A DNA stretch of 13,515 bases from Gemmatimonadota bacterium (GCA_030550695.1 JAUQOX010000054.1:1-13515); one strand, 5' to 3'; numbered from the stretch's first letter, positions 1 through 7,914 are shown. Notes: a model not told the origin generated them from the letters alone. Numbers and translations: made by a program.

Positions 1-2
1 AG

Positions 3-2342
3 CTGATGCAGGCCCAATGGGAACAGCGGTCCGTGGCCCAGGAACGGGCAGCTCACGCCCGTCGCCTGGAGCGGATCCTGGGAGGTTCGTGGGGAATCTT
101 GAGCCTTTTGGATGAGAAGCTGGAGCGGTTCTACGTCTCTCCCTCGGTCACCGCTGTCCTGGGCTACCCCAGGGAGGAATACCTGGCGATTCGCTACGAG
201 GACCTGGTCCACCCTGAAGATCTTCCGCGCCTGCGGGAGTCCTTGGCCGAGGTCACGGCCCGCCAAGGCGCCGCACAGACCCTCCTTGTTCGCGCCAGGA
301 AGGCCTCGGGCGATTGGGCCTGGCTCGAGCTCCAGCTCACGAACCTGCTCCACGACCTCGACGCGGCCGCCTTGGTGGTCCATGCCCGGGACGTGACCCA
401 AGCGAAGGAACAGCAGGAAATCCTGCGCAAGGAGCGCCTTCGGCTGGCCAACGTCCTCCTGGGCACCGGCGCCGGCATGTGGGAGTGGGAGATTCCCACC
501 GGACGACTTGCCGTGGACGAACGATGGGCGGAGCTGCTGGGTCACACCCGCCACGAGCTGGAACCGGTGTCCCTGGAAACCTGGGAGCGCCTGACCCATC
601 CCGACGACCTGATCCAGGCCTGGGGGCGCGTACAAGAACACCTGGCCGGCCGCGCCGAGTACTACGAGGCCGAGTTCCGCATGCGCCACAAGGGGGGGCA
701 CTGGGTCTGGATCCTGTCCCGGGGGCGGGTGGTGGACCGGACCGCCGACGGCCAGCCGCTCCACATGTTCGGCACCCACATCGACATTTCGGCCCGCAAG
801 GCTTCCGAGAGTGCTGAGCGCCTGTTCGCCACCGTCATGGACCACGCCCGCAACGAGATCTATGTCTTCGATGCGGATACTCTTCGCTTCGTCCATTGCA
901 ACCGGGCGGCTCAGGAAAACTTGGGCTACAGGAGCGAGGAGCTGGCGGCCTTATCGCCGCTGGAGCTCAAACCCGAAATCAGCCCGGAAGATTTTCAGGC
1001 TATTTTGCATCCCTTGCGGACGGGCGAGAAGGACTTCGTGCGCTTCGAGACGGTGCATCGGAGAAAGGACGGCTCCACCTACCCCGTGGAGGTGTACCTG
1101 TCCTACCATGGGCCCACCCATCACTTCGTGGCCGTCATCAACGACATTACCGAGATGCGCCGAAGGGAAGAGGAAAGGGAGAGGCTCGAGGCGCAGCTCC
1201 GGCAATCCCAAAAACTGGAAGCCGTGGGACGCCTGGCCGGAGGGATCGCCCACGACTTCAACAACATGCTGTCGGTGATCCTGGGAACGGCCGAGCTGGC
1301 CATGGCCGAGGTGGAGCCTGAAAGCAACCTCTACAATGCCCTGGCAGAGATCAGCTCCGCCGCCCAGCGTTCTGCCCAGCTTACCCGCCAGCTCTTGGCC
1401 TTTTCCCGCAGGCAGTTGATCCGCCCCCAGATCCTCAACCTGAACGACCACATCTCCGGCCAGGAAAAAATGTTCCGCAGGCTCTTGGGCGAGGACGTGG
1501 AGATCCGCATGGAGCTCCGGGCGGGGCTCTGGCCCGTGTTCGTGGATCCGTCCCAGGTGGATCAGATCCTGGCCAATCTTCTTGTCAACGCCCGGGACGC
1601 CATCGAGGGAGTGGGCAAGATCGTCATCCAGACGGACAATGTGCGGTTGGACGAGGACCGCATTGGAGAGGCGCCCCCGGCCAAGGCCGGGGACTACGTG
1701 CTCTTGGCGGTGAGCGACACCGGCGTCGGGATGGATCCCGAGATCCTGGACCACATCTTCGAGCCCTTCTTCACCACCAAGGAAGTGGGGAAAGGCACGG
1801 GGCTGGGTCTGGCCACCGTGTACGGAATTGTCCGGCAGAACGGCGGCCTCATCCGGGTGTACAGCGAACCTGGGGTGGGGAGTACCTTCAAGATCTATCT
1901 TCCCCGCCATCCGGGGGCCCAGGAAGAGGCCGAACCTCAGGAGGCCTCCGAGGGTCCCTTGACGGGGACGGAAACCCTCTTGTTGGTGGAGGACGAAGAG
2001 CAGATCCTGGAGCTGGCAGCGCGTTTCCTGCGAAGTGCCGGCTATCGGGTCCTCACCGCCGAGACCCCTTCCAAGGCTCTGGAGATCGCCAGAACCCACC
2101 CGGGTCCCTTGGATCTGTTGGTCACCGACGTGGTGATGCCCGAGCTGAACGGAAGGGAGCTTCAGGAAGAGCTTCAGCGGATCCGGCCGGGTGTTCCTAC
2201 CCTGTTCCTGTCTGGCTACACCTCCGACATCCTTGCCCAGCGGGGGGTGCTGGGCGACCAGGTCCAATATCTCCAGAAACCCTTCACTCCCAGGACCCTT
2301 GCCAGAAAGATCCGCGAGATCCTGGACCAGCGGCCTTCCTAA
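3..2342 (+). CDS. PAS-domain hybrid sensor histidine kinase/response regulator (5' end probably outside window)
   Basis: Hybrid two-component sensor kinase. Counting from the ATG at 6 (778 residues), three PAS domains lie at about 20-135, 147-270 and 275-395; the second ends in the PAC-like run around GGHWVWILSRG. A HisKA helix pair follows with H-box GGIAHDFNN, phospho-acceptor His416. The ATPase domain shows N-box N528, G1 box DTGVGMD (D571) and G2 box GKGTGLGL (595-602). A C-terminal receiver domain (about 655-775) has acidic residues LVEDEE, phospho-acceptor D708 in VTDVVMP and K758 in LQKPF. No transmembrane segment is visible, so the visible part is cytosolic. The frame is open to the left edge and begins in a helical linker, so the ATG at 6 is probably internal. 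The internal receiver suggests intramolecular transfer or phosphorelay to an unseen output regulator. No partner regulator is adjacent, and the signal is unknown. The stop overlaps the convergent lipocalin gene by 4 bases. Confidence 0.93.
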   Translation: MMQAQWEQRSVAQERAAHARRLERILGGSWGILSLLDEKLERFYVSPSVTAVLGYPREEYLAIRYEDLVHPEDLPRLRESLAEVTARQGAAQTLLVRARKASGDWAWLELQLTNLLHDLDAAALVVHARDVTQAKEQQEILRKERLRLANVLLGTGAGMWEWEIPTGRLAVDERWAELLGHTRHELEPVSLETWERLTHPDDLIQAWGRVQEHLAGRAEYYEAEFRMRHKGGHWVWILSRGRVVDRTADGQPLHMFGTHIDISARKASESAERLFATVMDHARNEIYVFDADTLRFVHCNRAAQENLGYRSEELAALSPLELKPEISPEDFQAILHPLRTGEKDFVRFETVHRRKDGSTYPVEVYLSYHGPTHHFVAVINDITEMRRREEERERLEAQLRQSQKLEAVGRLAGGIAHDFNNMLSVILGTAELAMAEVEPESNLYNALAEISSAAQRSAQLTRQLLAFSRRQLIRPQILNLNDHISGQEKMFRRLLGEDVEIRMELRAGLWPVFVDPSQVDQILANLLVNARDAIEGVGKIVIQTDNVRLDEDRIGEAPPAKAGDYVLLAVSDTGVGMDPEILDHIFEPFFTTKEVGKGTGLGLATVYGIVRQNGGLIRVYSEPGVGSTFKIYLPRHPGAQEEAEPQEASEGPLTGTETLLLVEDEEQILELAARFLRSAGYRVLTAETPSKALEIARTHPGPLDLLVTDVVMPELNGRELQEELQRIRPGVPTLFLSGYTSDILAQRGVLGDQVQYLQKPFTPRTLARKIREILDQRPS

Positions 2343-3610
2343 GGGGCCTTTCGCCCCTGCCCTTCTCCATACCCCACGAGTTCCACATACCCCACCCCCG
2401 CCACGGGTCTTCCCCGATGGCGACCCGAGACCCTCACCGCCCCCTCCCAATAGCGGAAGGAGAGGACGAGTTCCTGGTCCGGAATCAGGGGAACCACCTC
2501 GAGCAGGAGATCTTCTCCGGGAAAACTTAGGCGCCAGCGGGCGGGATAGCGCCGCCCGTCCACGGGACTGGCCCAGGTATCCGTAGCCTGAAGTTCGACC
2601 TCGCCGAAAGCGAGGGTTCGAGCCGCCCCCTGGGGGTCCACCCAGATCCCTTGGGAGAAGGGATCGGGGGTTCCGTCGGCCCTGCGGAGGTGATACCACA
2701 TGAGCTCGAAGCCATGGTCGAGCTGTAGGGCAAACCAATCCCACCCCACCTGACCGGGAGAGAGGGCGCTGGTGCTCCATTCCCGGTCCATCCACGCCAA
2801 CCCCTGGACAGGGATGGAGTCACCGTCCAGCACCAGAACCCCCGACGCCTTGAGTCGCGAAAAGGAATAGTAGTACGAGGCGTTTCCCGGCTCGGGCCCC
2901 TTCCGGCTGAGCCCCCCTTCCCCCTGGAGCACCGGCGGCTTCAGGGCGGTGAATTCCAGCTGGAGGGCCGTCCCCCCTTCCCGGACCTGCAAGGTCAGGG
3001 GGAAGAGGTCTTCTTCGCCACCGGCCGTCAGGCTCCAGTCCTCCACCCACACCCGGAAGGGAGTCCCCTGGGCACCCGCCAATCCCAAGGCCCCCCGCGC
3101 AAAACGCTCGTGGGGGTAAAAGCGCTTCCTGCCCCCGTCGGTCACGGTCCAGTGGGCCAGATAGATCTGGGAAGCGGACCAGGGAGAGGCCGGGCCCGGA
3201 CCCCCTTCCCCAGGACCCTCCCCCGGCGGTGGGGTGTCCGGGCGCTCCTCGGAGGCTTTCCCTTCGGGAGGGAGTCGGCGGGCAAAGCGGGGGTCCAATC
3301 CCGCGCGGAACACGGTGAATTGGAAACCGAAGGGCGTTCCCGAGGGGTCCTCCAGATTGCCGGTCAGGTACCACCACTCGTTTCGGAAGGAAACATGGGG
3401 ACCGTGGTCGGCGGGAAAGTCGAAGGGCCGCGGCTCCAGCGCCCGCTCGAAGCCGGCCACCTCCCCTTCGCCCAAGACTTGCGCCACGGGCAAGGAGGTC
3501 GCAGCCCACCTTCCCTGGTCAGGGGACGGGCCCCTGGCCCGGACGAGCGAGAAAAGAAGGACCGCCGCCGCCACCAGGGCGGACATCCCCCAACTCGGCA
3601 GGCTCTTCAC
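2339..3610 (-). CDS. AttH/CrtC-like secreted lipocalin-domain protein of an ABC exporter operon
   Basis: The 423-residue product matches the family variously named AttH, hydroxyneurosporene synthase (CrtC) or lipocalin-like. Family hallmarks visible are FPADHGPH and NEWWYLTGNL (65-86), QIYLAHWTVTD (148-158), ASYYYSFSRL (244-253), MDREWS (274-279), GWDWFALQLDHG (289-300) and a C-terminal GVGYVELVGYG (405-415). An N-terminal hydrophobic stretch (about 9-23) followed by Arg looks like a signal peptide or anchor, so the protein probably acts outside the inner membrane. The start is a GTG with an AAGGAAAGGA Shine-Dalgarno ending about 10 bases upstream; an in-frame ATG at codon 9 is an alternative. 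It follows the ABC permease by 146 bases. With an ABC transporter as neighbour and no carotenoid genes, an AttH-type accessory role in lipid or hydrophobic-compound export is more likely than carotenoid hydration. Residues about 112-141 are a Pro/Gly/Glu-rich insertion. Confidence 0.85.
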   Translation of the reverse strand: MKSLPSWGMSALVAAAVLLFSLVRARGPSPDQGRWAATSLPVAQVLGEGEVAGFERALEPRPFDFPADHGPHVSFRNEWWYLTGNLEDPSGTPFGFQFTVFRAGLDPRFARRLPPEGKASEERPDTPPPGEGPGEGGPGPASPWSASQIYLAHWTVTDGGRKRFYPHERFARGALGLAGAQGTPFRVWVEDWSLTAGGEEDLFPLTLQVREGGTALQLEFTALKPPVLQGEGGLSRKGPEPGNASYYYSFSRLKASGVLVLDGDSIPVQGLAWMDREWSTSALSPGQVGWDWFALQLDHGFELMWYHLRRADGTPDPFSQGIWVDPQGAARTLAFGEVELQATDTWASPVDGRRYPARWRLSFPGEDLLLEVVPLIPDQELVLSFRYWEGAVRVSGRHRGRPVAGVGYVELVGYGEGQGRKAP

Positions 3611-3701
3611 GGAAACGGGATCCTTTCCTTCCGACTTCGGCCCACCCTACCCCCCCTTTCCCTTTCCAGGCGGTGAAGGGGGCCTGGGATTCGTCCCGGC
3701 A

Positions 3702-3721
3702 CCCGGGTGCTCACGCCCGGG
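3702..3721. other. Stem-loop / palindrome in the permease-lipocalin gap
   Basis: CCCGGG at 3702-3707 and again at 3716-3721 can pair across an 8-base loop. This overlaps the perfect 12-base palindrome GCACCCGGGTGC at 3699-3710. It sits in the 146-base gap between the permease stop and the lipocalin start. There is no downstream T run in either direction, so it is not a classical intrinsic terminator. It could be a partial attenuator, an mRNA-stability element or chance in GC-rich DNA. The remainder of the gap shows only the lipocalin ribosome-binding site. Confidence 0.3.
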
Positions 3722-3756
3722 GCTCTTCCATCGACGCCTTCCCGGGCATGGCTTCC

Positions 3757-6363
3757 CTACTCGTCCCGAAGGGCCAGGGCAGGGGGGGTCTTCGCCATCC
3801 GCCACGCCGGGTAAGCCCCCGCCAGACCCGCCCCCACCAGGGCCAGAAGGACGGCCTGCCCGAACACCTCCAGACCCCACGAAAGGTCCAGGGTCCAGCC
3901 GAAGGACCTGCGGTTCACCACCTGGACCAGGATCGCGGCCAAGGAGGCCCCTGCCGGAACGGCCAGCACCCCCGCCATGAGCCCCAGGAGCCCCGTCTGG
4001 GCCGTGATCATGCCCCACAGCTCACGGGGGGTCATTCCCAGCGCCCGGAGGACCCCCAGCTCCCTGGAACGTTCCAACTGTAAGGCCATGAGGGCACTCA
4101 GCACCCCGGTGAACGCCACGCCGAAAGCCAGGAGACGGAGGACCACCGTAATGGTGAAGGTCCGATCGAAGATTCCCAGGGAGGCCGCTTTCAGGTCCCG
4201 TGTGGATCGGACCACCAGGCTTTGCCCTTGTCGGGCCGCCAGCGCTTCGATCCTTTCCGCCACGGTCCCTTGGGCCACCCCCTCCCGGAGAAAGAGCCCC
4301 AAGGAAGTCACCCCTCCCATCCGCCACCACCGCTCGAACACCCCCCGATCCACCATCACCACCCCCTGCTCCGACGAGTAATCCCGAAACACCCCCACCA
4401 CCCGAAACCTCCGAGAACCTGAGTCCGTGGCGATGGCCACCTCATCCCCCACTCGCCACCCCCTCCGATAGGCCAGAGGCTCTGACACCAGGACTCCCTC
4501 CCCGCCTCGAAAGGCCTCGAACGCCCCGACGCCTCCCCCCTGCCGAAAGTCGAAGGCCTTTTCCCCTCGGGGGTCCAGACGAAGGGCCAGGAGGCGGAAG
4601 CCACCCCCCTGGTCCTCGCTCCGGATCTCCCGATAGGTGTTGAAGCCTGCCACCTCCGGCAGGGAAAGGATCCCTTCCACCACCTCCGGATCCAGTGTCC
4701 CCTGGGCTCTGGAAGAGAGCAGGCCCGGCGCCGAAATGTAGAGGTCGGCTTGAAGGGTGGTGTCCAGCCAGCGATCCACCGACCGACGGAAGCTACCGAT
4801 CATGGTTCCCAGACCCACCGTCACGGCCACCGCCATGACCAATGCGGCCATGGCCGGGGCCGTACGGCTCATGGCCCCCACCAGTCCCCGCACCGCCAGC
4901 ACGGCCAGCGGCCCCGCCCTCCGCCGCAAGGCCCCGGCGAGCCCCTGCACCAGCAGGGCGGTGGCCATGGGGGTCAGGAGGGCGAACCCCAGGACCACCC
5001 CGAAGAGGGCCCCGAACCCCACCGTCACGCTCCGGGAGGGGAGCGCCAGAAGGGCGAGACCCATGCCCAGGCTTGCCCCCCCTGCCAGCGCGGCCAGGGG
5101 CACCGCCCGCGCCGCCTTCTCCTCGAGGATGGAACGGAGCAGGACCAGCCGGGCCGGCGACCCCGCCGCCTCCAGCGCCGGGGGCAGGGAGGCCAGAACA
5201 GCTACCCCCACGCCCAACACCACCCCCTTCCCCAGAAGGGAAGGGCTGGGGCTCACCCCCTGCACCTCCAGGACGAAATAGAGGTCGTTGATGGTGCGGG
5301 TGACCAGCTTCACGAGCCCCGTCCCCAAGAAGACCCCCAGCACCAGCCCCAAGGCCGTCCCCGCCGCCCCCAGCAACACGGCTTCGCCCAGGACCAGCTT
5401 CGTCACCTCCCCCCGGGTGACCCCAAGGGTGCGGAGGATCCCCAGGAAGGGACGCCGCTGGACCACCGAAAAGGTCATGGTGTTGTAGATGAGGAACCCC
5501 CCGAACAGAAGGGCCAGGAGGCTCAACGCGGTAAGGTTGAGCTGGAAGGCCCTCAACATCCCGTCGAAGGCTCTTCCCCTCCCCTCCGCCTCCCGGACCG
5601 TCAGACCAGGCGGGAGCCGCTGCTGGATTTCGGCCCGCCGACGTTCCCCCTCCTCCCCCGCCGGAAGGAGCAGATCCACCCGGTCCAGCGTTCCCACCTT
5701 CCCCAAAAGCTCCTGGGCCCGGCCCACGTCCATGAGCACCAACCCCCGCATGCCCTGGCGGGAAAGCTCATCGCCGGCCTCCAACAGCCCCACCACCCGG
5801 ACGTGCCGCACCCTTCCGGCAACAGCCAGGGGAAGGGAATCCCCCCCCCCCCCCCCCGCCTCCCAGGCGGTCTCCCGTCCCAGGAAAGCCCCACCCCCCG
5901 GGCCCAGCAGACGCCAAAGGGCTTCCACCCCCTCCCCGCCCAGCGCCAACCGCCGGAAAGGTCCCTCGGCCAGGGGGTCCACCCCCAGAACCCTCAGGGC
6001 CCGCCCCGGAAGGGCGGGCGAACCTACAAACTCCTCCACCACGGGGGCCGCAGGCCGCACCCCGCCTCGGACCCGGAGGGCCGCATAGACCGAGTCCGGC
6101 ACCCCCCCTCCGCTCCCGACAATCCAGTGAGTCGCCCGCCCTCCCACCGCTTCCGCCGAAAGACGGAACGCCCGCCGGGCACTTTCCATGGCCAAGTCCA
6201 TGGCCACCACCACCCCCACCCCCAGGGCCACCCCCAGCACCGTCAGGCTCACCTGCCAGGGATGGCGCCAAAGGAAGCGCCGCCCTGCCAGGGAAAGGAG
6301 CCGAAGGGAGCCCGAGGATTCCGGCGGGGGACCGAACCTCGGCGTGAAGGAGGGCCGGCTCAA
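3757..6363 (-). CDS. ABC transporter permease with two FtsX domains (MacB/LolC/AttFG-like)
   Basis: An 868-residue inner-membrane permease. It has an N-terminal transmembrane helix (about 36-56), a large extracytoplasmic MacB_PCD-like domain (about 60-270), and a first FtsX block of three helices (about 275-295, 325-350, 378-398). Further hydrophobic segments lie at about 422-442, 446-470 and 500-522, then a second extracytoplasmic domain (about 530-735) and a second FtsX block (about 738-762, 790-812, 832-852). The two halves resemble a fused pair of FtsX permeases, and about 10 helices is typical of this long form. The coding-strand G17 tract (5841-5857) encodes the third base of A169, five glycines (170-174) and the first base of D175. 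The ATG overlaps the ATPase stop by 4 bases, indicating translational coupling. The family powers mechanotransmission or lipid/lipoprotein release rather than classical import. The substrate is not deducible. Confidence 0.92.
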   Translation of the reverse strand: MSRPSFTPRFGPPPESSGSLRLLSLAGRRFLWRHPWQVSLTVLGVALGVGVVVAMDLAMESARRAFRLSAEAVGGRATHWIVGSGGGVPDSVYAALRVRGGVRPAAPVVEEFVGSPALPGRALRVLGVDPLAEGPFRRLALGGEGVEALWRLLGPGGGAFLGRETAWEAGGGGGDSLPLAVAGRVRHVRVVGLLEAGDELSRQGMRGLVLMDVGRAQELLGKVGTLDRVDLLLPAGEEGERRRAEIQQRLPPGLTVREAEGRGRAFDGMLRAFQLNLTALSLLALLFGGFLIYNTMTFSVVQRRPFLGILRTLGVTRGEVTKLVLGEAVLLGAAGTALGLVLGVFLGTGLVKLVTRTINDLYFVLEVQGVSPSPSLLGKGVVLGVGVAVLASLPPALEAAGSPARLVLLRSILEEKAARAVPLAALAGGASLGMGLALLALPSRSVTVGFGALFGVVLGFALLTPMATALLVQGLAGALRRRAGPLAVLAVRGLVGAMSRTAPAMAALVMAVAVTVGLGTMIGSFRRSVDRWLDTTLQADLYISAPGLLSSRAQGTLDPEVVEGILSLPEVAGFNTYREIRSEDQGGGFRLLALRLDPRGEKAFDFRQGGGVGAFEAFRGGEGVLVSEPLAYRRGWRVGDEVAIATDSGSRRFRVVGVFRDYSSEQGVVMVDRGVFERWWRMGGVTSLGLFLREGVAQGTVAERIEALAARQGQSLVVRSTRDLKAASLGIFDRTFTITVVLRLLAFGVAFTGVLSALMALQLERSRELGVLRALGMTPRELWGMITAQTGLLGLMAGVLAVPAGASLAAILVQVVNRRSFGWTLDLSWGLEVFGQAVLLALVGAGLAGAYPAWRMAKTPPALALRDE
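5841..5857 (-). repeat. Homopolymeric G17 tract (C17 on plus strand) inside the permease gene
   Basis: Seventeen consecutive C on the plus strand, read as G on the coding strand, lie in frame within codons 169-175 of the permease. The present length keeps the full 868-codon frame. Loss of one G would shift reading to a stop at 5601-5603, and gain of one G to a stop at 5768-5770. Either would truncate the protein to roughly 200-255 residues, before the first FtsX block. Such tracts are prone to slipped-strand mispairing and to sequencing length errors. Confidence 0.95.
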
Positions 6364-7055
6364 GGGTTCTTGACTCCCTCTTCCACCAACGCCCCGTCCC
6401 GGATGCGCAGGATCCGGTCGGCCCGGGCGGCCACCTGGTCGCTATGGGTGGCCACCAGCAGGGTCGCCCCCCTTCTCCGGACCAGGTCCGTCAGGATCTC
6501 CATCACCCGTTCTCCCGCCTCCCGGTCCAGGTTGCCGGTAGGTTCGTCGGCCAAGACCAGGGTGGGGTCATGGGCCAAGGCTCGGGCCACGGCCACCCGC
6601 TGCTGCTCCCCGCCGGAAAGCCGGTCCGGGTAGGCCTCCTCCCTCCCTTCCATCCCCACGGCCGCCAGGAGGCTCCTGGCCCGCTCCACGGCTTCCCGTC
6701 CTCCCCGCCCCGTGAGTTCCAGAGGAAGGCGCACGTTCTCCCCGACGGTCAAGGTGGGAAGAAGGTGGAAGAACTGGAACACAAACCCCATGCGGCGTCG
6801 GCGGAACAGGGTCCGCTCCTTCTCCCCCAGCGCCGTCAGGCAGACGCCATCCACCCAAACCTCTCCCCCGTCGGGGGTGTCGATTCCGCTCAACAGGTTG
6901 AGAAGCGTGGATTTGCCGGAGCCCGAGGGACCCAAGAGGGCCACCACCTCGCCGGGGAAAAGAACGGCCTCGGCCTCCACCAGGATGGGATGGAAGAACG
7001 ACCCCTCCTGGTAGCCTTTGCAAAGGGACCGTACCTGGACCAGGGGCGAGATCAA
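6360..7055 (-). CDS. ABC transporter ATP-binding protein (LolD/MacB/AttE-like)
   Basis: A 231-residue nucleotide-binding domain that energises the downstream permease. Motifs are Walker A GPSGSGKST (42-50), Q-loop Q94 in FVFQFFHLLP, signature LSGGEQQ (146-152), Walker B LVLADEPTGNLD (166-177, catalytic E171) and switch His204. The PTGNLD run and short length are typical of the LolD/MacB/FtsE group that pairs with FtsX-type permeases. The start is TTG: it is the only start that preserves the family N-terminus (…PLVQVRSLCKGY), and it has a strong GGGGAGGTGGAG Shine-Dalgarno ending 5 bases upstream. Its stop overlaps the permease start by 4 bases. It lies 109 bases downstream of greA, on the same strand and possibly in the same transcript. 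The protein is cytosolic, at the inner membrane face. Confidence 0.95.
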   Translation of the reverse strand: MISPLVQVRSLCKGYQEGSFFHPILVEAEAVLFPGEVVALLGPSGSGKSTLLNLLSGIDTPDGGEVWVDGVCLTALGEKERTLFRRRRMGFVFQFFHLLPTLTVGENVRLPLELTGRGGREAVERARSLLAAVGMEGREEAYPDRLSGGEQQRVAVARALAHDPTLVLADEPTGNLDREAGERVMEILTDLVRRRGATLLVATHSDQVAARADRILRIRDGALVEEGVKNP

Positions 7056-7132
7056 CGGGACTCCACCTCCCCGGAGACCGGCCCTTTCCCGTCCGGCTGC
7101 AGGGCGGAGGCGCCAGGACGCTTCACCGCCAT
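7052..7132 (-). CDS. Possible 26-codon leader ORF coupled to the ABC ATPase (tentative)
   Basis: An ATG at 7132 opens a 26-codon frame (MAVKRPGASALQPD…VESR) ending in TGA at 7054-7052. That TGA overlaps the TTG start of the ATPase in the arrangement TTGA, the geometry of translational coupling. It fills most of the greA-ATPase gap. The supporting signal is weak: AAAGG directly abuts the ATG, and the better GGAGG is about 19 bases away. I recognise no homologous peptide. It could be a leader peptide or simply a chance frame in GC-rich DNA. Confidence 0.18.
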   Translation of the reverse strand: MAVKRPGASALQPDGKGPVSGEVESR

Positions 7133-7164
7133 CCTTTGCCCACAGGAAATCCTCCGGAGCCCCC

Positions 7165-7662
7165 TCAGTCCGCCTGGTCGTTCAGGCCCAACTGTTGGGG
7201 AAGGGTGGCCAGTTCCAGGATCCGAAACCGCCGGGGACCCCTGGGGAGCTGCACGGTGACCTCCTCGCCCTGACGGGCTCCCCGGAAGCCCCTGCCCAAG
7301 GGAGACGCCAGGGAGATCTCCCCCTTTTCGAAATCCACGAATTCGCCGGCGGTGATGGTCAGGGACATCTCTTCCCCGAGCTCCAGGTCCAGGACCTTGA
7401 GCCGGGACCCGAAGTCGGCCCGATCCTCCGGAAGGCTTTTGACGTCGATCTTGGAAAGTTCCGCCTGCCGTTGAGCCAGATGCCCGATGCGGGCCTGGAC
7501 AAACTGTTGTCGCTCCAGGGCCGACTTGTAGTCCGCGTTTTCCCGAAGGTCTCCCAGTTCCACGGCCTTCCGGATGCGCTCGGGGAGCTCCCACTTGAGC
7601 TCGTGCTCCAGGCGGGCCATCTCTTCGTCGATGCGCTGCCGGATCCGGTCCAGCATCGTCAT
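7165..7662 (-). CDS. greA: Transcription elongation factor GreA
   Basis: A 165-residue protein matching GreA, usually about 158 residues. GreA enters the secondary channel of backtracked RNA polymerase and stimulates cleavage of the extruded RNA 3' end. The N-terminal coiled coil (about 1-75) carries the conserved tip LGDLRENADY, where D38 and E41 correspond to the acidic pair that coordinates the catalytic metal. The C-terminal FKBP-like domain (about 83-160) includes GEEMSLTI, GEISLASPLGRGFRGARQGEEV and a terminal RILEL strand. The start is the ATG at 7662, which has AGGAG 6 bases upstream; a second in-frame ATG lies two codons in. The frame stays open upstream into antisense of the next gene, but that extension has no GreA similarity. 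The ABC genes follow on the same strand. The protein is cytosolic. Confidence 0.93.
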   Translation of the reverse strand: MTMLDRIRQRIDEEMARLEHELKWELPERIRKAVELGDLRENADYKSALERQQFVQARIGHLAQRQAELSKIDVKSLPEDRADFGSRLKVLDLELGEEMSLTITAGEFVDFEKGEISLASPLGRGFRGARQGEEVTVQLPRGPRRFRILELATLPQQLGLNDQAD

Positions 7663-7829
7663 GGAGCTCTCCTGGTGATGGACACGGGCAACAACGTCGG
7701 AAACCAGGGAAGGAAAGACCAAAAAGGAAAGAAGACTTTGGCGGGGGAGCCACCCAGGGTCAAGGGTTCGTGGCGGGGAGGACCCCGGATCCCCGCGGGG
7801 CCCCCGGCGGCGAACCCGTGACCGGGCCC

Positions 7830-7852
7830 GGGCCGGGACGGTGCCCCGGCCC
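7830..7852. other. GC-rich stem-loop in the greA/OMP divergent region
   Basis: GGGCCGGG (7830-7837) and CCCGGCCC (7845-7852) form a perfect 8-base stem with a 7-base loop, ACGGTGC. No T run follows in either direction, so it is not a canonical intrinsic terminator. Its role is unknown. Confidence 0.3.
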
Positions 7853-7869
7853 ACCTCCCCCGCCGGAAT

Positions 7870-7883
7870 GAAACACTTGTTTC
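7870..7883. promoter_or_regulatory. Operator-like palindrome GAAACACTTGTTTC
   Basis: GAAACA-CT-TGTTTC is a perfect 6-base inverted repeat with a 2-base spacer, about 90 bases before the beta-barrel gene start and in a locally AT-richer patch. It can also be read as GAAAC-N4-GTTTC, the form described for sites of the TetR-family fatty-acid-responsive regulator PsrA in pseudomonads. The resemblance is only in pattern; no such regulator gene is in the window. It is most likely a transcription-factor site for the downstream gene. Confidence 0.35.
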
Positions 7884-7914
7884 CTACGGGGGGGAGAGGC
7901 CATTTTGTTGGAGA

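Noticed and set aside
951..2795. A 614-codon minus-strand frame opposite the kinase
   Set aside because: The kinase motifs on the plus strand are unambiguous; this frame has no recognisable motif and no credible start.
2339..3610. Carotenoid 1,2-hydratase (CrtC) function for the lipocalin gene
   Set aside because: The domain family is shared, but there are no carotenoid genes nearby and the adjacent ABC ATPase/permease fits the AttH-type arrangement better.
4750..6633. A 627-codon plus-strand frame antisense to the ABC permease
   Set aside because: Its translation is His/Pro/Gln/Arg-rich low complexity without domain signs, opposite a strongly supported permease.
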